From the NCBI GenBank assembly GCA_039090855.1, contig CM077034.1:9998984-10062983 (forward strand): DNA of 64,000 nucleotides, read 5' to 3'. Below, piece after piece: positions 9,813-20,537 of the stretch. Below the pieces are notes generated by a model. It did not search any database and had not been told where the DNA came from. It was given only the letters and a program-made list of their open reading frames with translations. Within the stretch, counting starts at the first letter, position 1, and each line of letters starts with the position of its first letter. Position numbers and translations under genes: made by a program. The DNA comes from Macrothele yani. Taxonomy: Eukaryota; Arthropoda; Arachnida; Araneae; Macrothelidae.

Positions 9813-11313
9813 ATCATCATCATCATCATCATTGTCAACCGTTATCAATCCACTGCTGGACGAAGGTCTCCCCAAGTTTCCTCCACAACGGTCTGTCTTG
9901 TGCCAGTCTCCTCCATGTCACCCCTGCATACTTTCGAATTTCATCCACCCATCTCCCATGTGGTCTTCTTCTGGGTCTTTTCCTGTCCCTTGGAATCCAA
10001 TCTAAAATTTCAGCTGTCCATCGATGATCTGTCCTTCTGGCAGTATGTCCAGCCCATTGCCATTTCAGGGATTTAACTCTGATCATGATGTCTTCCACTC
10101 TTGTCATTTTTCGGATCCACGTGTTCCTCTTCTTATCTCTCCTGATTACACCAAGCATGCACCTCTCCATGCTGCTTTGAGTTGTCTGCAGCCTTTGTAT
10201 GTCTCTTTTAGTTAAGGTCCACGTCTCTGCACCATACGTAAGCACTGGAAGGATGCATTGATCAAACACTTTTCTTTTAAGACATAATGGCATATTGCTC
10301 TTGAAAATTATGCTGTTTCTTCCAAAAGCTCTCCAGGCAAGTTTTGTACGCCGATTAATTTCTTCATCAATGTGACCCTCACTTGATATCTGCTGTCCAA
10401 GATAAACGTACGTGTCTGTTATCTCCAGCTTTTCTCCATCAATCGATAAATCTTCATTTCTTGTAAAAGCATTGAACATCACTTTTGTCTTCTGAAAGTT
10501 CATTTTTAATCCCACTTCTTTACTGTTGTCAGCAAGTTCCTGGATCATACTCTGCAGCTCTGATGGGGTAGTTGCAAAAATGACTACGTCATCAGCAAAA
10601 CGAAGGTGGGTTAGATAATCTCCATTAATCTTTATCCCTTTGTTTTCCCAGTTCAGTGATTGAAAGACATTTTCCAATGTGGCATTAAAGAGCTTCGGAG
10701 ATATGGTGTCACCTTGTCTCACTCCCTTTCCAATTTTTATGTGTGTTGTATTTTCAAACAGCCTAATCTTTGCACTTGCATTTTCATAGATGTTATTAAT
10801 AATATTAATGTATGCATCTTCAATACCGCAGGATTTCAGAGCCATTGCAACTGCTGATGGTTTCACCGAATCAAAGGCTTTTTCATAATCGATAAAAGCC
10901 ATGCACAATGGAAGTTCATATTCCCTCGCTCTTTCAATTAGTTCTCTCAGCACGTGGATATGATCTATTGTGCTGTAGCCACTCCTGAATCCAGCTTGTT
11001 CTCTCGGTTGAGCCATGTCCAGTGTTACCTTCAAGCGGTGTGAAAGAACTTTAGTGAAGATTTCATAAACCACTGATAGGAGGCTGATAGGTCTGTAGTT
11101 TCCGAGATCCTCAATGTCACCTTTCTTATGTAGCAGGATCATTGTAGCGGTGTTCCAATCCTCAGGAATCTTTCCTTCATTAAGGCATCGAGTGAAAATT
11201 TGGGCGAGTACTGTTTCGATTTCTCCACTTGCTTCTTGTATGATGTCTACAGTAATTCCATCTTCTCCTGGAGCTTTTCCCCGCTTCATGTTCTTGATTG
11301 CATTAATGATCAT
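9813..11313 (-). mobile_element. RTE-clade LINE, 5'-truncated copy 1
   Basis: On the minus strand this element ends in a short tandem tail, (GAT)n at 9813-9833, just after the stop codon. A simple-repeat tail and almost no 3' UTR are hallmarks of RTE elements. The 5' end is cut at about 11313 inside the reverse transcriptase, so the endonuclease half is missing. Near-identical sequence is found at 55632-58600. Confidence 0.9.
9835..11313 (-). CDS. RTE reverse transcriptase, C-terminal two thirds, uninterrupted frame
   Basis: A 492-residue open frame without stops. Visible reverse transcriptase blocks: NYRPISLLSV at about 72-81, AFIDYEKAFDSV at 139-150, GVRQGDTISPKLF at 197-209, and the catalytic FADD at 239-242 followed by KMNFQKTKVMFN. 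The C-terminal part contains LPVLTYGAETW and the WVDEIRKYAG-type domain, ending FVQQWIDNG. It copies element RNA at the nicked target. The first methionine is an artefact of truncation; the true protein would begin with an endonuclease domain as at 58406. The intact frame suggests a recent insertion, but the copy cannot be autonomous. Confidence 0.9.
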   Translation of the reverse strand: MIINAIKNMKRGKAPGEDGITVDIIQEASGEIETVLAQIFTRCLNEGKIPEDWNTATMILLHKKGDIEDLGNYRPISLLSVVYEIFTKVLSHRLKVTLDMAQPREQAGFRSGYSTIDHIHVLRELIERAREYELPLCMAFIDYEKAFDSVKPSAVAMALKSCGIEDAYINIINNIYENASAKIRLFENTTHIKIGKGVRQGDTISPKLFNATLENVFQSLNWENKGIKINGDYLTHLRFADDVVIFATTPSELQSMIQELADNSKEVGLKMNFQKTKVMFNAFTRNEDLSIDGEKLEITDTYVYLGQQISSEGHIDEEINRRTKLAWRAFGRNSIIFKSNMPLCLKRKVFDQCILPVLTYGAETWTLTKRDIQRLQTTQSSMERCMLGVIRRDKKRNTWIRKMTRVEDIMIRVKSLKWQWAGHTARRTDHRWTAEILDWIPRDRKRPRRRPHGRWVDEIRKYAGVTWRRLAQDRPLWRKLGETFVQQWIDNG

Positions 11314-11720
11314 CAGCTATGGCGACAAGAGTGGAAGCATCTTAGAAACAGCAGGCTTCGTGGGCTGTTCGTGAGGTGCTGTAGTAAAGGTCTGCCGGCC
11401 CATCGACTGTCTCCCGACGTCACAACTGTCAAGCTCCAAAAGCCATCGACTCCAGAGGAGAACGTGGCCTATGGAAACTGCGTAAAGGGCAATCGACGCG
11501 CAACAGTGCAGCAATTGACCATGCAAATGAATGCTGGGGAACACGGGAAGGTGTCCCCAAAAATAATACAGCAAACCCAGAAATGCCAACCTGAGAAAGA
11601 GGTCATCAGTAAAAAAATCCGAAGTTTTCAGCAAAACTGCTTCAACCCCCAGTTAGATTTTTAGTATATCGAAAAAATTTATTTTTAAATCTCAGAATGT
11701 AGTTTTATTTAAAAAGTATA
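11314..11720 (+). pseudogene. Tc1-like relic between RTE and Tc1-like F
   Basis: The plus strand near 11480-11570 reads GNRRATVQQLTMQMNAGEHG, which resembles the second DNA-binding segment of Tc1-like transposases (compare RATVQEITQQFNAG in copy E). No catalytic domain, ends or start codon are seen. The rest of the stretch is unassigned. It is an old fragment, into or beside which the truncated RTE inserted. Confidence 0.5.
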
Positions 11721-12034
11721 TACACTGAAGAGCAACTGAATTAGAGATACCTGTCTAGTAACGTGTAGCACCACCTTTCGTCCTGATGACGGCGGCGATT
11801 CGTCTCGGCATGGACTCGACAAGACACCGGAAGCGTTGGGAAGCCATACGGATCCACGACCCCTGAACAAGCTCCCACAGTTCACGAAGATTTCATGGAG
11901 GAGGGTCATCTCTCTCAATGGCATCCCAGATGTGCTGAGGTCAGGTGACCTAGCTGGCCAAGGAAGCGAGGACACGTTGGTGGAGTGTTCATCCAACCAT
12001 TCGGATACAATTCGGGAGCTGCATTGTCTCTATG

Positions 12035-12083
12035 ATGCCGAGACGAACCGCCGCCTAATGACGGCGGCGGTTCGTCTCGGCAT
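12035..12083. repeat. perfect 21-bp hairpin at the duplication junction
   Basis: The arm at 12035-12055 is the exact reverse complement of 12063-12083, with a 7-base spacer. It marks the point where the element sequence folds back and restarts, consistent with template switching. Confidence 0.9.
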
Positions 12084-12241
12084 GGACTCGACAAGACACC
12101 GGAAGCGTTGGGAAGCCATACGGATCCACGACCCCTGAACAAGCTCCCACAGTTCACGAAGATTTCATGGAGGGGGTCATCTCTCTCGATGGCATCCCAG
12201 ATGTTCTCGGTCAGGTGACCTAGCTGGCCAAGGAAGCCAGC

Positions 12242-13037
12242 TCACGTCGGTGGAGTGTTTATCCAACCATTCGGATACAATTCGGGAGCTGCATTGTCTT
12301 GTTGCAGGATGAGGTCCCCAGTGAGATGTTGAAGACGCACAAACGGGAGCAAATGGTCGTCCAGGATATCCCGGTAACGTTGGCCTGTGAGGAACGATGT
12401 CACACGTACCAGGGGTCCCATTTCAGTCCACGTAAACAGTCCCCAGACGAGAATGCCACCCCCACCAGCTTGAAGAGTACCCTGCTGGCAAGAAGGATCC
12501 ATCGCTTCATGTGGTTTGCGCCGTACTCGTATCCTGCCATCCGCATGTACGAACGTGAATCTCGACTCATCAGTCCAGGCAACATTTTCCCACATGTCTA
12601 GGGTCCAGTGGCGATGTTCCCGCGCCCATGCTAATCTTTGCACCCTGTGATGTGCGGTCAGCAGCGGTACCTTCGTGGGACGATGGCTTCTGCACCCCAT
12701 AGCGAGGAGATGGTTCTGGATGGTGTGGCTGCTTACACGTTTTTGTGCACCAGCGTTAAATTGCCCAGTGATTTCTTGCACTGTGGCCCATCTATCCGCT
12801 GTTACAATGCGAGCTAGCCGACGATGACCCCGCTCATCCACACGTCGTTGTGTACACGGCAGTTGGCCCTTGCAGGGATGGTTTTACCGGGTTTGATGTA
12901 CACACGGTGCACCCGTGACACAGTGGCTCGTGAAAATCCCAGTGCCTGCACAACTTCCAAGATGGAATGACCCATTCGTCGGGCCCCGACAATTTGCCGA
13001 CGATGAAATGTGCTTAGATCCTTTGTCTTAGACATAC
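12242..13037 (-). pseudogene. Tc1-like transposase, broken (copy F)
   Basis: On the minus strand the protein starts MSKTKDLSTFHRRQIV near 13035 with a helix-turn-helix (FSRATVSRVHRVY). It breaks near 12840 and then continues from MDERGHRRLARIV through RWATVQEITGQFNAG, the first catalytic Asp (WTDESRFTFVHADG) and the second Asp (LQQDNAAP). As in copy E, the frame is lost after DNAAP, before the SPDLNPIE block. A second partial copy of that C-terminal region lies at 11740-12000 because of the duplication. Not functional. Confidence 0.88.
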
Positions 13038-13254
13038 TGCGTCCGACTCTTACTGATTCCCGTCGCATCACTCCTTATATTGTTGGATCGCTGTATACTT
13101 CATGTCGTTTCCATTTACAGGGCCGCCCACAGCGCCACATTTTCATAACACCTGCTGTCTCTAATTCAATTGCTCTTCAGTATATATCTGTAGTAGAGGC
13201 CATAACTTAGCAGTGAAAGTTCGGGTTTGGATTGCCAGCCCCGACATACAAGCT

Positions 13255-13520
13255 ATCCCGCGAGCTATAAAAATGTCACGGCATGGAGGGTGACACCCGA
13301 CAAGCAAGATATCCGGCGAAAAAGAAATGTCTCGAAAACTCCAACTTACGAGCTATAAAGGCGTGGCGGATAACACCCGACACGCGAGCTATAGAGGCCT
13401 CATAGGCGTGGTGGATGACACCTGACATATTCGGCAAAAAAGAAATGTCTCATGAGTGCCGACGTGCGAGCTATAGAGGCGTCATCGGCGTTTGCGGATG
13501 ACACCCGACCTATTCGGCGT
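13255..13520. repeat. degenerate tandem repeat with 'gcgagctata' motif
   Basis: Four loosely spaced blocks share (g)cgagctata followed by gatgacacccgac-like sequence at about 13259, 13350, 13384 and 13467. I do not recognise the family. Confidence 0.6.
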
Positions 13521-14159
13521 GCCTTGTTGGTAACTGAGACCATGAATATGGTAGACAGAGCTTCTCCCGTTTACGCAGTCAAGCGGGTTAGTCACGCGAT
13601 ATGTGTCAAGATTGCTATGAGGGCCATGGTGATGATCAATAGCATTTACCTTAAACCACGAATAAGGCATTTACATGGTGACCTGTTCAATATAATTTTA
13701 CTAAGTTTATATTCATAAAAAATCAAGTGGTTTATTTTTCTGCCCACTAGTTCATGTGGTATAAATTTTTAAAGTTCAGTCACTCTGGTTGGCGCTCCCC
13801 GCTCCAGAGGAGTTTGCAAACCTGAAATCATCGGCGTCTCCCAAACAGCGAAAATGCATAAACTCGAGACATAAACGAACATGTGTGGGTACCCCCCTCC
13901 CCTAGCACAACAAAATTATTTCTGTAACTATTAGTGTCGTAATCGTAATTTCGGGGGGGTAAATAAGCCACACTGACGTATAAGCCGCAACGATAAACAA
14001 GAAAGATGACACGGAATTTTCGGGTGTAATAAGCACGTCTTTTGAATCCGTTCTGACGCAAATTAAATTTATCAAAGCTATTCAAAGTCAATGGAACCGG
14101 TATGGAAAACAAAAGTATCTGACGGAAGAAAGAAGTTTTTCAATCGGGTCTTTAATCCC
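13521..14159. other. no gene recognised
   Basis: Unassigned sequence between the degenerate repeat and the CTCF-motif repeat. No exon or mobile-element protein was recognised. Confidence 0.4.
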
Positions 14160-15370
14160 TATGGTTGCAAGACTTGTGCGTTAAGAAAAACATGAATTTA
14201 TATGAGAAACATTTCACACCGGAAACGCTCTCCAACATAGAAAGAATTTTTCAAATCGTACTCTTGGAAACAGAGATATCGACAAAAATAAGGTGTGACT
14301 TTACGTCTCCTGGTGGGAAAACCATGCATTATTTTAGGAAGAAAGTATTCAAAAAGGTTTTTCCATATGAGCACTATCGGTCCAAGAAAAACAAAAACTT
14401 AGTCGAGTTTTCAGGAGCCCCGATTTTGCTACAAATACATCAGAAGCAGATATTGACGCTTATGCCCCCTGGTGGCCAAACCATGCTTTACCAAACATTA
14501 TAAATTATGGGGAAAATATTTTCCATCAGGTCTTGCATGCGATACAGGAAGAATTTTTCAAATCGGAGTTTTAGAAGCAGAAAACGCAATTTACCTTTGT
14601 GCCCCCTAGCGGAAAGTCTATGAATTACTTGAAAATATATGAAAAACATGTCACACTGGAAACCCTATCTAACAAAGAAGGAATTTTTCAAATCGGACTC
14701 CTAGAAGTAGAGATATTGACAAAAATAATATATACATCTACGCCCCCTGGCGGAGAAACTGTGGAATATTTTAAGAAAAAAATATTCCAAAAGGTTTATC
14801 GATGTGAGTGGCATCACTACACGAAAGAATTTTTTCAATCGATATTTTAGAAGCTCATATTTTATGGCAAATACGTCAGAAACAGAAATTAACACTTACG
14901 CCCCCTGGTGGCTAAAGTATTCTTTACCAAAAATTTGAAATTATATGCAAAAGATTTTCCATCACGAGGTGCATCCGCTGAAGCAAAGATTTTTCATATC
15001 GGAGTTTTAGAAGAAGCGTTATCGGGGAAAATGTCATTTGCTTTCACGCCCCCTAGTGGAAAATCTATGCGTAATTTGAAAAAGTAAATATATCTAAAAT
15101 ACTCTTCAACATAAATGGAATCGAAAGATAAAAGAATTTTTTCAATCGGATGTTTAAAAGCAAATATGCGGAATAAAAGGTATTTTTGAATTCGACATCA
15201 TCTGCATTCACGCCCTCTGGCGGCAAAATTGTGCATAGTAAAAAAAACGAAATGAAGGATCGTCATTCGCATATTTAAAGCTTCCGAATGCAAAAAGAAT
15301 TTTTCGAATCGGACTAATAGTTGCGAGAGATAGCGTGGGTACAGACGGACGGACGGACGGACTGATGGAC
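14160..15370. repeat. degenerate ~150-bp tandem repeat with CTCF-like core in each unit
   Basis: Seven units share a block near gccccctggtgg, followed by an AT-rich part and phrases such as tttttcaaatcgga and tagaagcagagatattgac. The G/C block occurs at 14304, 14463, 14601, 14741, 14899, 15047 and 15211, spaced 136-164 bp apart. On the minus strand it reads close to CCACCAGGGGGC, the core of the CTCF consensus. Units are quite diverged, so the array is old. A short GGAC repeat closes it at 15345-15375. Confidence 0.75.
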
Positions 15371-15375
15371 GGACA

Positions 15376-15654
15376 AACTGGTAACATAAGCATGATCTTT
15401 TTTTACAAAGACGTGCTAAAATCGGGGTGGAATAAAAAAAAATCACCAGAAACGCTGCACCTTCGCAGTAGGGTGGGGAGTACTGCCGCGGAATCTTAAA
15501 AACATCACGTAGATAAAAATATAGTACCTGATCTTTCAAATAATAAATAAAAATATCAATTAAACAAGATTCAATCTTAAGGATAACACTACCTATTTTA
15601 TAAAAATTTACTTGAAGAATTCATAAGGCACTTAAACCAATTATAAAACAAAAA
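15376..15654. other. no gene recognised
   Basis: AT-rich sequence between the ~150-bp repeat and the Penelope-like pair. Confidence 0.4.
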
Positions 15655-15718
15655 AAGGTAACTTGATCACGGTAGTTACGTTAACTGAAAACTTTTACAA
15701 AAAGTTCGTAAGTTGAGA

Positions 15719-15751
15719 GCTTTCGACCTTATCTTAGGTCCTCATCACGCC
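15719..15751 (-). ncRNA. hammerhead-like motif (variant core)
   Basis: The minus strand reads GTGATGA, a stem II of GACCT with AGGTC around a short loop, then GAAA. The first core base differs from CTGATGA. Stem III is minimal. Confidence 0.4.
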
Positions 15752-15779
15752 AATGGAGGACTAAGATTGTTGCCAGATT

Positions 15780-16178
15780 CTACATTTGAATTTTTCTATT
15801 TTTGTTGCCAAAACTTAGAATTGATCTCCAGATCAACGGAATGTAGAGAGGAGATTCGGAGTTGCAAGTCATTGAGTTGAAAATAATTTCTACGCTTTCA
15901 CGGTAATGGAGGGCAAGACGATTGTCAAAAGAAGCAATTCGTTTTGCTTCGTTCCAGTGGGGAACTGCAGATATGTCTTCCATCGTCAAAATAGACAAGG
16001 CAGTATTGGGATTGGCTTTCGAAACATCTTTTTTATGTTCTAAAATTCTATGGCTAATGCTCCTGTATGTGCTTCCAATGTATAAGTTATCCCCAGTAGA
16101 AGAAGAGATGGGAATGCAGTAAACTCCTGGGAGGTCCAGGTTTTCAACTTTGTCCCTATCCCTTTGTAGAAGTTTCAA
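15780..16178 (-). pseudogene. GIY-YIG endonuclease of a Penelope-like element
   Basis: The 132-residue minus-strand frame shows the complete nuclease signature: PGVYCIPISS, then NLYIGSTYRS, the conserved Arg of SHRILEH, and the Glu of HYRESVEIIF. The domain nicks DNA during retrotransposition in Penelope-like elements. The first ATG lies inside the linker from the missing reverse transcriptase, so this is a truncated remnant. Its sequence differs clearly from the endonuclease at 5629-5961, so at least two Penelope-like lineages are present in this window. Confidence 0.85.
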
Positions 16179-16301
16179 GATGTTTGGGGTAGATTTAATG
16201 GCAACATGGTAACAAAAACTTCTAAAATGGATCTAACTTATAAGCATAGGAAGGATGGTAAGGAACAGAACCAGAGAATTTCATGAAGTCTTACCAAATA
16301 A

Positions 16302-16762
16302 AGGCAACTTGATCACACTAGTTACGTTAACTTAAAACTTTTACAGAAAGTTCGTAAGTTGGAAGCTTTCGACCTTATCTTAGGTCTTCATCACGCCAAT
16401 GGAGGACTAACATTGTTGCCAGATTCAACATTTGAATGTTTCCTATTTTTGTTGCCAAAACTTAGAATTGATCTCCAGATCAACGGAATGTAGAGAGGAG
16501 ATTCGGAGTTGCAAGTCATTGAGTTGAAAATAATTTCTACGCTTTCACGGTAACGGAGGGCAAGACGATTGTCAAAAGAAGCAATTCGTTTTGCTCCGTT
16601 CCAGTGGGGAACTGCAGATGTGTCTTTCATTGTCAAAATAGACAAGGCAGTATTAGGATTGGCTTTCGAAACATCTTTTCTATGTTCTAAAATTCTATGG
16701 CTAATGCTCCTGTATGTGCTTCCAATGAATATGCCCATCATCGTCATCCAATTATAAAACAT
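16302..16762 (-). pseudogene. Penelope-like element fragment, tandem copy 2
   Basis: The GIY-YIG frame on the minus strand (16762-16391) begins only at FIGSTYRSISHRILEH, so the GVY strand is lost at a junction near 16725; from there it is nearly identical to copy 1. The Glu-containing helix YRESVEIIF is kept. The same 3' region with a hammerhead-like motif (16366-16397) follows. It is truncated and inactive. Confidence 0.82.
16366..16397 (-). ncRNA. hammerhead-like motif (variant core), copy 2
   Basis: Same arrangement as 15719-15751 with one change in stem II flanks. Confidence 0.38.
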
Positions 16763-16828
16763 TTATACCTCAAGAATTTAAAAAATACACGCACAACATT
16801 CTGAAAATATATGGTACACATATTTTTT

Positions 16829-17089
16829 TCAATCAAATCCATCAAAATCAGAAACTTCACTGTCCAAATTAAAAAGTTTTAAAAGTTCATCATCTAAAAA
16901 AAAAAAACTTGAGTCGTCTGCATCACTTTCGCTGTCTTCTGGCGTTTCACCGTAGTGTTTAGAAACAATGTTTGCTTCAGTGAAGCTCGAAATAATCGTC
17001 AAAAGTTCTGATGTTTTTCCAGGATTCGGAAAAACATATTTACTTACCATTAGCTTAAAACTAGAAGTATAACTTCTGCGTTGCGTCAT
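16829..17089 (-). pseudogene. pogo/Tigger-like internal-deletion remnant
   Basis: The 86-residue minus-strand frame begins MTQRRSYTSSFKLMVSKYV, which resembles the start of pogo-family transposases with a CENP-B-type DNA-binding domain (RRSYT..FKL.V..Y). It ends in an acidic serine-rich tail finishing SDFDGFD, also typical of that family. The middle, including the DDE domain, is missing, as in non-autonomous deletion derivatives. The inverted ends were not identified with certainty. It could also be a domesticated short protein, but a broken remnant is more likely. Confidence 0.45.
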
Positions 17090-17395
17090 TTTACTTTCCG
17101 TGATGACGTAGAACTACGCGAACTGGAGAAAAGGCGATTTGGCGAACTAAATGCAATTAATGCACACGTCACTGATAAACTTTGCAACGTGTGACGTCCT
17201 TGCGTTAGCCTCGGAGCGAAGCTGATGACTTCATGAGTTCAAAGAGAGTTAGTTGCTCGGAGCATGAAACAAGGGCGATTCCCTGCGGAGTCCCCCCCCC
17301 GCCCCGCCCCCAGGATTTTTTCCGAGTTTTATTGGAGTCACCTCTCTCTTATATGTCCGACCTCAACCTTGTAACCTATTAATTATTGCCATGTC
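17090..17395. other. no gene recognised; C-rich run
   Basis: Contains a C-rich stretch at 17291-17311. Otherwise unassigned. Confidence 0.4.
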
Positions 17396-19330
17396 TTGTT
17401 TACGCTTTCCAACCGTAGGTTGCAGAGGCGTATATGCTCCAGCTTTGTCCGTCCGTCTGTCTGTTGGCACCATAACTCGCATAAAAACGGTTCGATTTCG
17501 ATGACATTTCAGTATGTGGTAGGGGACCACCTGGGGACAAACCTTTTTGAAAATGGACGAATTGGTCAAAGGTCACGGCATAGGAGCAGGATCCATTCCA
17601 TTGCCCTTTATGCGTCAAAACTTGCATAAATATCGATGTAATTGCCCTTATGCGTCATAACTTGCGTGATGTCGATGAAATTTTGGTATATTGCAGGGGA
17701 CCACCTGGGAATGAACCCTACTGAAAATGGGTGAAGTGCGGTCAAAGGTCAGGACATAGGAGCGGGATCCATTCCATAGCCCTTATGCATCATAACTTAC
17801 ATAAAACTGCTTCGATTTGATTAAATGTTAGTATGTTGTAGGGGCCTGCCTGGGGACGAATCCTATTGAAAATGGGCGAAATGGGTTAGGACATAGGAGC
17901 GGGATCTATTCCATAGCCCTTATGCATCATAACTTACGTAAAGATGCTTCGATTTGGATTAAATCTTAGTATGTTGTAGGGGCCTGCCTGGGGACGAATC
18001 CTATTGAAAATGGGCGAAATGGGTTAGGACATAGGAGCGGGATCTATTCCATAGCCCTTATGCATCATAACTTACGTGAAAATGCTTCGATTTGGATTAA
18101 ATGTTAGTATGTTGTAGGGGCCTGCCTGGGGACGAATCCTATTGAAAATGGGCAAAATGGGTTAGGACATAGGAGCGGGATCTATTCCATAGCCCTTATG
18201 CATCATAACTTACGTAAAAATGCTTCGATTTGGATTAAATCTTAGTATGTTGTAGGGGCCTGCCTGGGGACGAATCCTATTGAAAATGGGCGAAATGGGT
18301 TAGGACATAGGAGCAGGATCTATTCCATAGCCCTTATGCATCATAACTTACGTAAAAATGTTTCGATTTGGATTAAATGTTAGTATGTTGTAGGGGCATG
18401 CCTGGGGACGAATCCTATTGAAAATGGGCGAAATGGGTTAGGACATAGGAGCGGGATCTCTTCCATAGCCCTTATGCATCATAACTTACGTAAAAATGCT
18501 TCAATTTGGATTAAATCTTAGTATGTTGTAGGGGCCTGCCTGGGGACGAATCCTATTGAAAATGGGCGAAATGGGTTAGGACATAGGAGCGGGATCTATT
18601 CCATAGCCCTTATGCATCATAACTTACGTAAAAATGCTTCGATTTGGATTAAATCTTAGTATGTTGTAGGGGCCTGCCTGGGGACGAATCCTATTGAAAA
18701 TGGGCGAAATGGGTTAGGACATAGGAAGCGGGATCTATTCCATAGCCCTTATGCATCATAACTTACGTAAAAATGCTTCGATTTGGATTAAATCTGAGTA
18801 TGCTGTAGGGGCCTGCCTGGGGACGAATCCTATTGAAAATGGGCGAAATGGCTTAGGACATAGGAGCAGAATCTGTTCCATAGCCCTTATGCATCATAAC
18901 TTACGTGAAAATGCTTCGATTTGGATTAAATCTGAGTATGCTGTAGGGGCCTGCCTGGGGACGAATCCTATTGAAAATGGGCGAAATGGGTTAGGACATA
19001 GGAGCGGGATCTATTCCATAGCCCTTATGCCTCATAACTTACGTAAAAATGCTTCGATTTGGATTAAATCTTAGTATGTTGTAGGGGCCTGCCTGGGGAC
19101 CAATCCTATTGAAAATGGGCAAAATGGGTTAGGACATAGGAGCGGGATCTATTCCATAGCCCTTATGCATCATAACTTAAGTAAAAAATGCTGCGATTGC
19201 AACAAAACTTTATCATGTTACTTCGCAGGTATACTGAACCGGTTCTGTTGAATGTCATCGAAATGGGATCAAAGGTCAGGGCACAGGACCGAGATTTATT
19301 CCACAGCAATTAACCTCATAACTTGAGTAA
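17396..19330. repeat. 138-bp satellite array
   Basis: The block cctgcctggggacgaatc recurs at 17845, 17983, 18121, 18259, 18397, 18535, 18673, 18812, 18950 and 19088, a spacing of 138 bp with one 139. Central units are nearly identical. Units before 17800 and after 19200 are diverged and of irregular length, as expected at array edges where homogenisation is weaker. Small open frames across the units are incidental. Confidence 0.93.
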
Positions 19331-20009
19331 TTATTTCTGGTATGTTGGCAAGTGAATTATAATCAATGAATGCATTGCATGATTTTACTAACTTGTTTTT
19401 AAGAAGGGGTGGGTGGAATTTATTGCACATGGTGGTAACATCGCTATTCTATTCCCTCTGTATTGAGATATATTCCCGCGGGGAAAAAGAATGGAACAAA
19501 CCAAAACGTTTTTTGTTACATCATTTTGCTTTGCCAAAAAAAAAGCCGTATACGTAGCCAGGGTGTATAAGCAGTGCGGGCTGAAAATTTAATTTTGAAC
19601 TCATATATGCCACAGCTGATCTCCCTGAAATTAATGTACCTCTAATTATTATGCTTATGAGCAAAGCTGTTACAGATACTTCGAAAGATAAAATGGTTTC
19701 AACTTGGGAATTACTTACTATCTACCTATACTTTTTGCTCACAACAGTAAATTATTTTTGGGTTGAGCTTGCAGTATTAATTTGTTGCTAAAAAAATGGA
19801 ATTCCTTCAGGGAAATTTAAGTAACTTTGATTTCAACAACTACATGATATTGTCTTTAACATATACCACACTAAGAATGTTAATAAAAATTTTGCATTTG
19901 TATAAAATAAACCAATTACACACATAACATACATTTTAAAAAGTTTTGCCTTTCTTTCCAATTGTAAAATTATTCATTTGGCAAATAAATAAAAACAAGA
20001 AAATCTGCA
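19331..20009. other. no gene recognised
   Basis: AT-rich sequence. Nothing supported. Confidence 0.4.
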
Positions 20010-20512
20010 GTCAAGTTTTGCCATTTTTTTCTATCAAGGAAACCACTGCCAAATAGATTGTTTCTGAATTGCATGCACAAAGCTTTAGTGAGGCCAAATG
20101 TCTCAAAACAGCTTTATTCTGCTCTTGGCAGTAATACCGTACTAATACTGCTAACACAGATTCTGAGGCTTTATTAGTACTCTCATCAATATTCAGAGAA
20201 AAATATTCACGTCTTAACTGGGAAAACTGTCAATCTTTAATGGTTTTTCCAACTCTATACTTCAGCTTGTATGATGCAGTAGTGCGGCTCAGTTGCAACA
20301 TATTTAATGAAGTCGCATCCTGTGCTAAGGTTTTAGCAAGCTCACCAATTTCAGGTGCAATAGCAAATGACAGGGAATGTTCTACAATGAAAGAGCATGT
20401 AAGACCTGGCTTTGACCTTGCTTTTCTTGTAGCAAGGTCAATAGTTCTACTGCCATCACACAGACTTTCTTTCAAACTGGCATATGCAGAATTCAAAACT
20501 TTCTTTCACTGA
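20010..20512 (-). pseudogene. hAT-superfamily-like transposase fragment
   Basis: Read on the minus strand from about 20510: a helical segment (SFIVEHSLSFAIAPEIGEL, LSRTTASYKLKYRVGKTIKD), a TGA stop at 20230-20232, then EYFSLNIDESTN followed by VLAVLVRYYC and ALEKG-like helices. The Asp-containing FSLNIDESTN block matches the start of the RNase H-like fold in hAT-derived proteins. The start, the BED zinc finger and the C-terminal dimerisation domain are absent. The plus-strand RTE fragment begins at about 20538, close to where this fragment is cut. Confidence 0.6.
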
Positions 20513-20537
20513 AGAACGGGCTTGGCGATGGGACTGA

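Larger units (their letters stand above)
11723..13182 (-). mobile_element. Tc1-like transposon, family 2 copy F, with internal duplication
   Basis: The left end follows TA at 11721-11722 and begins cactgaagagcaactgaatt. The right end, near 13180, lacks the last two bases of the inverted repeat. The segment from about 11785-12030 is repeated at about 12058-12300 (offset 270-272 bp), so the element carries two copies of its transposase 3' region. The junction contains a long hairpin at 12035-12083. Confidence 0.88.
15655..16230 (-). mobile_element. Penelope-like element fragment, tandem copy 1
   Basis: This piece and 16302-16762 share the same order: 3' region (starting near acttgatcac), hammerhead-like motif, then GIY-YIG coding sequence on the minus strand. 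The offset is about 647 bp. Reverse transcriptase sequence is missing. Confidence 0.8.

Noticed and set aside
18751..19074. 107-codon plus-strand frame
   Set aside because: Repeats of the 138-bp satellite; the repeat unit happens to be in frame.
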